The translations under genes and the position numbers were made by a program. From NCBI GenBank assembly GCA_020466095.1, contig CM035809.1:2205393-2269392 (forward strand): a stretch of DNA of 64,000 nucleotides. Reading direction: 5' to 3'. Within the stretch, counting starts at the first letter, position 1. The number at the start of each line of letters is the position of its first letter. Below the pieces are notes generated by a model. The model saw nothing but the letters and a program-made list of their open reading frames with translations. It was not told the DNA's origin and searched no databases. Source of the DNA: Chlorops oryzae. Its lineage: Eukaryota; Arthropoda; Insecta; Diptera; Chloropidae. This document shows, in pieces, positions 57,691 to 64,000 of the stretch.

Positions 57691-58019
57691 GATTTTCATA
57701 TAAATTTTAAACAGATTTCTTTTTAAAAATTACTTCGTTCATTCCCTTTCTTACCCCTTGCTCTAAAAATGACTCAAAAAAAAATCTTTTTGATTTTATG
57801 AGGTCATATTTTTCTGTGTGTAGATATCCCGAAATCTACAAAAATATATTCAAGGAAAATACTTTTGTCGTACCCAAACACGAATTTCTCCTTCTATTGT
57901 CCATTAAAATAGATACTTTTCAATACAATTTGTGTGTTTTACATAATCTCAAAGCTTGAATACATATAACAGGTGAATAGTGATAAAATTCTCGAAACTC
58001 CCGATTATATGTATAGGCA

Positions 58020-58272
58020 AAAATTCTAATAATAGCCTCCAAAACTGGGATATGTTATGAAAATCACAAAAACTGCTTTAAAACCTGGATTGTGCAAGAT
58101 ATTTAAATGAAAGAAGAAATTGGAACATATTTAAGACATTTAATGTATTTTAAAAAAATTGTAGAGGGCGTTACAAATCGGCGATTTTCGAAAATTTTCT
58201 CTTGCACCCGAAATTCAAATAGAAATTAAACAAGAATCTTAGCTTCTTTTATAGAGTTATAGTAATCCTTAC
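58020..58272 (-). mobile_element. DINE-1/Helentron-like element, diverged fragment
   Basis: TGTTATGAAAATCACAAAAACTG, CGATTTTCGAAAATT and GAAATTCAAATAG blocks match the inner part of the other copies. Both ends are gone and the right side is cut by the hAT at 58273. Confidence 0.6.
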
Positions 58273-59160
58273 CAGGGCCGAAACTACAATGGGGGCCCCC
58301 TGGCAGGGGATGGAAAAAAAAATTTTGTAGTTAAATGTTTGAGCCAAATCATACTAAAAACAGAAAAGTCTAGCATTGCATTCTGAAAAAATCGATCTTC
58401 TTTTTGCACAAGATCAGCTTCAAAATGCTTTACATAGTATAAAATGCTTGCGGGAAAATTTTCAATCATTTACTAGTAAACGTTTCAGAAATTTGCGACA
58501 AATGGAAAATAGAGAAAAAGTTTTCAGACAAAAGAACACGTACAGTCAAGTCTCACTTTGATGAATTGTCACAAGATGAAAGATTTACTGATCCCGAACA
58601 ACGTTTCCGGGTCAATACTTTTTTACCCGATGATAGATACAATATCATCGCAACTTGAAAATAGATTTGCTGGAATGAAGTATGTTTTAGATATTTACAA
58701 AATCCTGCAACCTCAATATCTAATAAATTCATCGAAGAGCGAGTTGGAGCGAGAGGCTGATGTGTAACCTTCTTTTTCTTCTCAGTTGCTTTCTGTCAGG
58801 TCGAAATTTTCACAAGAGATCAGTTCAATGAAAAATGCAAAAGAATTAGCTAATTTTTTGATCATTCAGAATTCGTCATTGTCCTCAAGTTATCCAGATG
58901 TGTGCACAGCTTTTCTGATGTTCCTTACTGTGTCCCTGTCACTACTGCGAAAGCTGAGCGGACTTTCTCCAAATTGAAGTTGATAAAAAAACTATTTGCG
59001 TAGCTCAATGGGACAAGACAGACTCACAAATTTAGCGATATTATCTATCGAAAATCAAAGAGCGCGCAAGGTTGACACAAATAAAATGATAGACGAATTT
59101 GCTATGATGAAATCTAGAAAAAAGAGATTTTAGTTTTAAGTTTGGGGGTTAGGGTGATGA
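58273..59160 (+). pseudogene. Decayed hAT transposase (ZMYM1-like type)
   Basis: Starts at a hAT-like end CAGGGCCGAAACTACAATGG. Three broken frames follow: KCLRENFQSFTSKRFRNLRQ; MIDTISSQLENRFAGMKYVL; and the C-terminal dimerisation region, where SSYPDVCTAFLMFLTVSLSL shifts frame into AERTFSKLKLIKNYLRSSMG then QDRLTNLAILSIENQRA. Shifts and stops make it inactive. It keeps only the C-terminal half of the family. The right end near 59160 is approximate. Confidence 0.85.
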
Positions 59161-59339
59161 CTTTAGTGTTTTTTTTTTTTCCAAAAAAAATTTCCTGTAT
59201 TATAGTACAATGAACTTTTGTTAAAGATGCCATAAAACACTAATTTTAAGGTTATTTGGTAAAAAAATGTCACGCACCAAGTCAATTGAAAAATTTAATT
59301 TTTGATTTTTTTTCCAAATTTTTGATGTTACTGTAAGCA

Positions 59340-59790
59340 GAGTCGCTCCTAGAGGGGTCAAATGTAAGACCAACTACCATTATTTTTTTATTCCCAAAAA
59401 TTTATCCAAACATACCTTCCCCCTATCTCCACTCCTTAAGGGGGCTCCCATACAAAAGTAATTTTTTTATGAATTTTTCCCCCACTGTCCTAACTAGCCC
59501 CACAGTGCCCCTAGAGGAGTCAAATGTATGACCGACCCCCATAAAATTTGTCCCCCTAACATTTTTTTCCAAAATACTGACCCCCTATCTCCCCTCCTTA
59601 GGGGCACCCATACAAAATTACCTTAATTTTATCACAATTTCATACAAAACGGCTATAACTACAGTCAAACCCCTCCTAGGGGGATGATATATACGACCGA
59701 CCCCCATTTTTTTTTTTACCCCAAACATTTTCTTCAAACATACCTACCTTCTATCTCCCCTCCTTAGGGGGGTCCCCATACAAAATTAGG
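59340..59790. repeat. Three tandem C-rich units of about 150 bp
   Basis: Each unit has CTAGRGGGGTCAAATGTA.GACC, ACCCCCAT-T-run, CAAACATACC.CCCCTATCTCC and CTCCTTAGGGGGCTCCCATACAAAA in order. The units differ by small indels. No coding sense. Confidence 0.85.
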
Positions 59791-60981
59791 CTTAAATTAA
59801 AGAAAAATGCCTCACGAACTTCAATCTATGTTATAATATAGATGCCGTAGGAACAAGAACGAGCATGTTCAGTATGCATATTCGAAAAATTTACAAAATT
59901 ACCTTTTAAGCGAGCCTAATATGAAGAATATTGGATTCGTTTTTGATATGTTTTAATAATATGTTATAATTATTACTTTTTTGTTAACTGAATTTTGGGT
60001 TCCATCCCCTAACTGGCCAAATAATGACCCTAGTAGAAAAAAATAAATTTTCGAATCAAATGCCGCAAACCTCAATCTATGACGAGTTTTTTAAAACTAT
60101 AACCATTAATATCGGTTAGTGGTTTCTATTCATTAAAATTAATTCAAAACAAATATTTTTTGAAACGCATTTATTCACTGTTTTCACGTTCCTTTCTTAA
60201 GTCTTGCATATCTCTCTTGGTCTGTATGCATGCAAAGACTCAAGACACGAACGAAATAATCTTACGACAAAACTTATACAATAATCGAAATTGTAAAAAA
60301 AAAAAAATAATAAAATTAAAATAAATAAAAAGTACTCAGTTTTTATTTTATACACCATAAAATTTCTCTCTGGTCCATTGAAAATCCAAAAAGATATTCT
60401 CCATTCATGTCAATGTCGGGAAATCCTACATTGCCATAAAATTTTCTTTTTAATCTATGCAGTTTTTTCCCCTTTTTTTTTCATTATCCGAAGAAAAACA
60501 GTCTTAACCCTTTTACAAAAACGAGAAAAATGTCCTTGCACAAGGTGCTAATGCGCAATTCCATGGAAAAATGTAAATGATCTCGTGCAAGGTCAATTGC
60601 TAGTTCGTGGTTAGGCTCTTTTTTAGTGTCTTTATGATGCATTTTATTTTATTCTTTTATTTACAAACCGAAAGGGTTAAAGATTTCCCATATTACCTGT
60701 TTTTTTTTTTTTTTAAAAGATCCTTGTCCTTAATTCTTAAGAAAAACATTCGGGATTCTCCTGTTTTTGTTGCCGACAGTTTCAAATGGAATGGAAAAAG
60801 TTTCAAAAGGTGTTCTCAAATAAATTCTTGAACATTTCAGATAAGAATTCGGAAATGTTTTCTCGTTAAGCAATTTATGCAGATTTTAAGTGTTTGGACA
60901 TTAAATTTTAGTATGGAATATTTCGCAATAATTTATGTAAAAGTTCTAGGACTCTCGATGGCCTAATGACGTCATTGCCAG
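59791..60981. other. Gene-free AT-rich stretch
   Basis: No supported gene or clear element. Poly-A and poly-T tracts near 60298, 60480 and 60700; open frames here are AT-driven. Confidence 0.5.
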
Positions 60982-61513
60982 CAGTGGCGTGTCTAGAGAA
61001 ATACTGCTTTGATAGTGCTTAATTTTTCCACAGTGGAATTGAACAATTATAAGACATTAACCCAAAAAATTTTGGGGGGGCTAGAGGAAGTTTAGAGAGT
61101 TATGGACCAAAAACCAAAAAAATCCGAAAATTTCATAACGTCCGATTTTGATGAAAATTTATATATAGAATAAGTGAAAAATTCTAAGAATTTTAGCACT
61201 AGAATTTTTTCAAAAAACTGGTCCTTTCTGGACCAGTTTGGAACTAGACCCTAACTAGACTAGTTGTAATCGGTTTCTTGAAAAAATTTTGACGCCAAAA
61301 TTCTTAGAATTTTTCGCTTATTCTATATATAAATTTTCATCAAAATCGGACGTTATGAAATTTTCGGATTTTTTTGGTTTTTGGTCCATAACTCTCTAAA
61401 CTTCCTCTAGCCCCCCCAAAAATTTTTTTGGGTTAATGTCTTATAATTGTTCAATATACCACTGTGGAAAATATAAGCACTATCAAAAAAGTATTTCTCT
61501 AGACACGCCACTG
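60982..61513. mobile_element. hAT foldback MITE, family CAGTGGCGTGTCTAGAG, copy 2
   Basis: 532 bp with CAGTGGCGTGTCTAGAGAAA ends, near-complete foldback, and an 8-bp direct duplication ATTGCCAG (60974-60981, 61514-61521). Close to the copy at 54821, in which the arms differ more. Confidence 0.96.
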
Positions 61514-61521
61514 ATTGCCAG

Positions 61522-62177
61522 AGCAATCGAAGAAATAGTTTCATTAGTTGCGAAAGGATTTCGAAAATTAATTAGAAACGACGTACAGGGTCGGAACTAG
61601 CAGAATTTTCTCAATTGCCGCTGCCCTTCACGAGCGCAAATACTCGTAACGAGTCAAGGTTGCCAAAAATTGTTCCGATTTACGTTTCGCAATATGTAAT
61701 TGGAGAATTATATAAATTTGTTTCGTAAGGAAAATAATAACACACGCAAGTTCTATGGAGTGAGAGCGGAAAAAGAACAATTCGGGGTGGTTAAATATTT
61801 TGTTTTGTGATGACTTGGGATATTCTTTTTCCTGAGTTTCTCTCAATTTTTTTTTTTCTCCAGAAATAAAATGAAAGAAAAAGGACTTCATGAATACCTT
61901 TTCATGTAAACAGAAAGAAGCATTTCCAAACATCCCGCACTTCGTTAGACTTCTTGATTTTTGACCTAAAAGAACGTGTCGCCAGGACATAAAAAATGCA
62001 GGAAAGCGAGCATTAAAATCATAAAAAGAAATATGATTATGAATAATTTTTTGACCAAATTTTAAAAAATATCTCACTTTGCTAGAAAGGCCACCTGGCA
62101 CGCATGGCCACTAAAATTCTCGATGGCTCTCGTTTTAAGAAACGTGAAAGGATTTTCATTTATCATACTTTGAATTC
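61522..62177. other. Gene-free; one long unsupported frame
   Basis: The minus strand is open for 157 codons (61628-62101) but the translation has no recognisable domain, is Phe/Lys-rich as expected from AT-rich DNA, and lies between transposons. I do not call it a gene. Confidence 0.45.
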
Positions 62178-62960
62178 TTAGAAAAGATTCTTGAATTGAA
62201 CGTACACGGAAATAATTATTTTCTCAAAATCAGTAAAAACTAACAAAATCTTGGCTTGATTTGCCGACTGTCGATTGGACTCAGGAGTGTAGTGATAGAG
62301 CCATGTTTCATCCATTGTCACATATCGGCGCAAAAACTCGGGTGTATTGCGAGTTAACAGCTGCAAACACCGCTCAGAATCATCAACACGTTGTTGTTTT
62401 TGGTCAAATGTGAGCTCGCGCGGCACCCATTTTGCACAGAGCTTTTTCATATCCAAATATTGATGAATGATATGACCAACACGTTCCTTTGATATCTTTA
62501 AGGCCTCTGCTATCTCGATCAACTTCATTTTACGGTCATTCAAAATCATTTTGTGAATTTTTTTGATGTTTTCGTCGGTAACCACCTCTTTCGCGCGTCC
62601 ACTGCGTTCACCGTCCTCCGTGCTCATTTCACCACGCTTGAATTTTGCATACCAATCAATTATTGTTGATTTTCCTGGTTCAGAGTCCAGAAACTCATTA
62701 TCAAGCCAAGTTTTTGCTTCCACTGTATTTTTTCCCTTCAGAAAACAGTATTTTATCAAAACACGAAATTCCTTTTTTCCATTTTTTTCACAATAACAAA
62801 AGTTGCTTCACAAAAGACGCTCTATCTCACAAACTAATTGACTTACAGACGTCAAATTTTGACACGAATCATTTGAAGGTTGCCACTATATAAAAATAAT
62901 ATGCATTTAATACTACCGACGCCATCTATGTGTCAGACCGGGGACTTATCAGCCAACCTG
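62178..62960 (-). mobile_element. Truncated mariner transposase gene
   Basis: The outer end (GGTTGGCTGATAAGTCCCCG near 62960) looks like a mariner terminus. The start ATG at 62782 is followed by a one-base deletion; in the next frame the N-terminal helix-turn-helix region runs on (YCFLKGKNTVEAKTWLDNEF, FKRGEMSTEDGERSGRAKEV), then KWVPRELTFDQKQQR (WVPHEL linker with one change) and the first catalytic Asp in VTMDETWLYHYTPES. Similarity ends near NRQSANQAK; the other two Asp residues and the second terminus are missing. Dead copy. Confidence 0.92.
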
Positions 62961-63185
62961 TTTAGTCGGAACAATTCAAAATTTTTGTAATCAATTTTTT
63001 AAATGTTCGATTGCATTTTTCTGTAAGAAATCCAACACTTAGAAAATTAACGCTTATATTGACCGATGCTGCAGTCGATTGAGAGTAATATAAGTTTAGA
63101 AAAAATATTATTTCTCCTTAGTTTCAAGAGAGATTGAATGAGTTTTGAGAAGTGCGGAATTTTCAATTGTTCCGATTTAAAAGCT

Positions 63186-63675
63186 AGGGTACGATATAGA
63201 AATGATCAGCGTCACCAGGGGATTTGATTCAGTCATGTCCGTCTGTCTGTCTGTATACAGTTTTCTTATCGAAGGAGTAGAGCTATCTCAAAATTTGGTA
63301 TACGTGCTCACGCGGACATGTGTAAGAACAAGTTCAAGAATGGATCCTTTCGGACCATTTTTAGGGGTACCTCCAGTACTAGGGTCTGTTATGAAAATCA
63401 TAAAAACCGCGATGAAATTCGATATTTAAACATACATATTTAAAGGCAAGTAATATGATTTCCAAAAATTTTAAAAGTGGGCGTTCAAATGGAACTTGAA
63501 CGAAAGTTGGCATGGGTTCCATTATTAAGGGAACCTCCAGCACAAAGCTCTTTGACAAATATCCCAAAACTCGAAGCTTTTCACGATATATCAATGAAAA
63601 GTTAGAATTTGAACTTATATACGTTATAATAAACTGTTCGTATGTGTCGGATATTGTATGGTCAGGTGCGCCGGA
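63186..63675 (-). mobile_element. DINE-1/Helentron-like element, copy 6 (both ends damaged)
   Basis: CATGTCCGTCTGTCTGTCTG, GGGGTACCTCCAGTACTAGG and AAGTGGGCG blocks match the copy at 21130. Its right end (GGTCAGGTGCGCCGGA) is cut by the next element. Confidence 0.7.
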
Positions 63676-64000
63676 TGCAGGGATGTAGATAGAGAAAGAG
63701 TGCTTTGGTAGTGCCGATATTGGCCACAGTGGTATATTGAACAATTATGAGACATTAACTAAAAAACCTTTTTGGGGGGACAGACGAGAAATTTTTTTTA
63801 GAGTGTTTTGGACCAAAAACCAAAAAAAATCCAGAAAATTTATGAGGTCCGATTTCGAGGAAAATTTATATATAGAATAAGTAAAAAATTCTAAGAATTC
63901 TTCAAAAAACTGATTACAACTGTTTCTTTTTGGACCAGTTTGGAACTAGACCCTAACTAGACTAGTTGTAATCAGTTAAAAAAAATTTTTTTTTTTAATG
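63676..64000. mobile_element. hAT MITE related to CAGTGGCGTGTCTAGAG family, cut by window edge
   Basis: Begins near CAGGGATGTAGATAGAGAAA and shares CACAGTGGTATATTGAACAA, TATATATAGAATAAGT and GGAACTAGACCCTAACTAGA with the copies at 54821 and 60982, but is more diverged. The second end is outside the window. Confidence 0.75.

Larger units (their letters stand above)
56679..57823. mobile_element. TIR element with CTACACACAG ends carrying two tRNA-like modules
   Basis: CTACACACAG at the left and CTGTGTGTAG at the right, followed inward by CATAAAATC on both sides. The interior is AT-rich with AAGATTTCTTCTTAAATA-type motifs and tandem 170-180 bp repeats at 57340-57690. Two tRNA-like segments lie inside in opposite orientations. 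No transposase. Confidence 0.65.

Noticed and set aside
61628..62101. 157-codon minus-strand frame near the mariner
   Set aside because: No domain, AT-driven composition, no splice or start context, and no similarity to the missing part of the mariner.
1..64000. CRISPR arrays, operons, bacterial promoters or terminators
   Set aside because: The window is nuclear DNA of an insect with spliced genes; tandem repeats here are satellites and transposon parts without spacer structure.

Overview
The window is AT-rich, intron-bearing nuclear DNA from a fly (Diptera). It is not Drosophila-compact: seven recognisable host genes lie in a dense bed of small transposable elements (TEs). The gene content (Son, importin alpha-3/Kap-alpha3 and two MPC2-type mitochondrial pyruvate carriers side by side) resembles what I recall of the Drosophila 3R (Muller E) neighbourhood. 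With the mariner, I-clade, Penelope-like, hAT and DINE-1/Helentron-like content this suggests a non-drosophilid cyclorrhaphan such as a tephritid. The species assignment is inference.

Layout: 1-1907 (-) holds the N-terminal half of an unrecognised acidic, Ser/Thr-rich protein, cut by the window edge. 1.9-8.4 kb is stacked TEs, including nested PIF/Harbinger-like, I-clade and TIR elements. 8527-10007 (+) is a three-exon BTB/POZ-like gene with one apparent frameshift. 10-18 kb is nested foldback elements. 20075-20461 (+) is a Jupiter/JPT1-like gene. 23419-25483 (-) is a complete MPC2 gene (copy A). 29985-30281 is a remnant of the last two importin-alpha exons. 30715-37062 (-) is a second MPC2 gene with an intact frame (copy B), its intron 2 swollen by retroelement debris. 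43570-45468 (-) is complete importin alpha-3. 48477-51427 (+) is Son. From 51.8 kb to the end the window is almost wholly TEs: hAT MITEs with perfect 8-bp target duplications, tRNA-like modules, a decayed hAT transposase and a truncated mariner.

The main structural event is a tandem duplication. The block MPC2 - spacer - importin-alpha 3' end (about 23.1-30.3 kb) is repeated at about 30.36-43.9 kb. It left two MPC2 genes and one orphan importin-alpha tail, with the junction at a CT microsatellite. A smaller duplication lies inside copy B. Because the copies share flanks, several TE insertions can be read against their empty sites.

The most interesting find is a broken small gene between MPC2-B and importin alpha (39902-41296, -). 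A signal-peptide start and a cysteine-rich mature part with internally repeated C-x3-C-x10-C-x2-C spacing are separated by a DINE-1/Helentron-like element, which itself carries a hAT insertion. The two parts are in the same frame across the insertion. I recognise no family for it.
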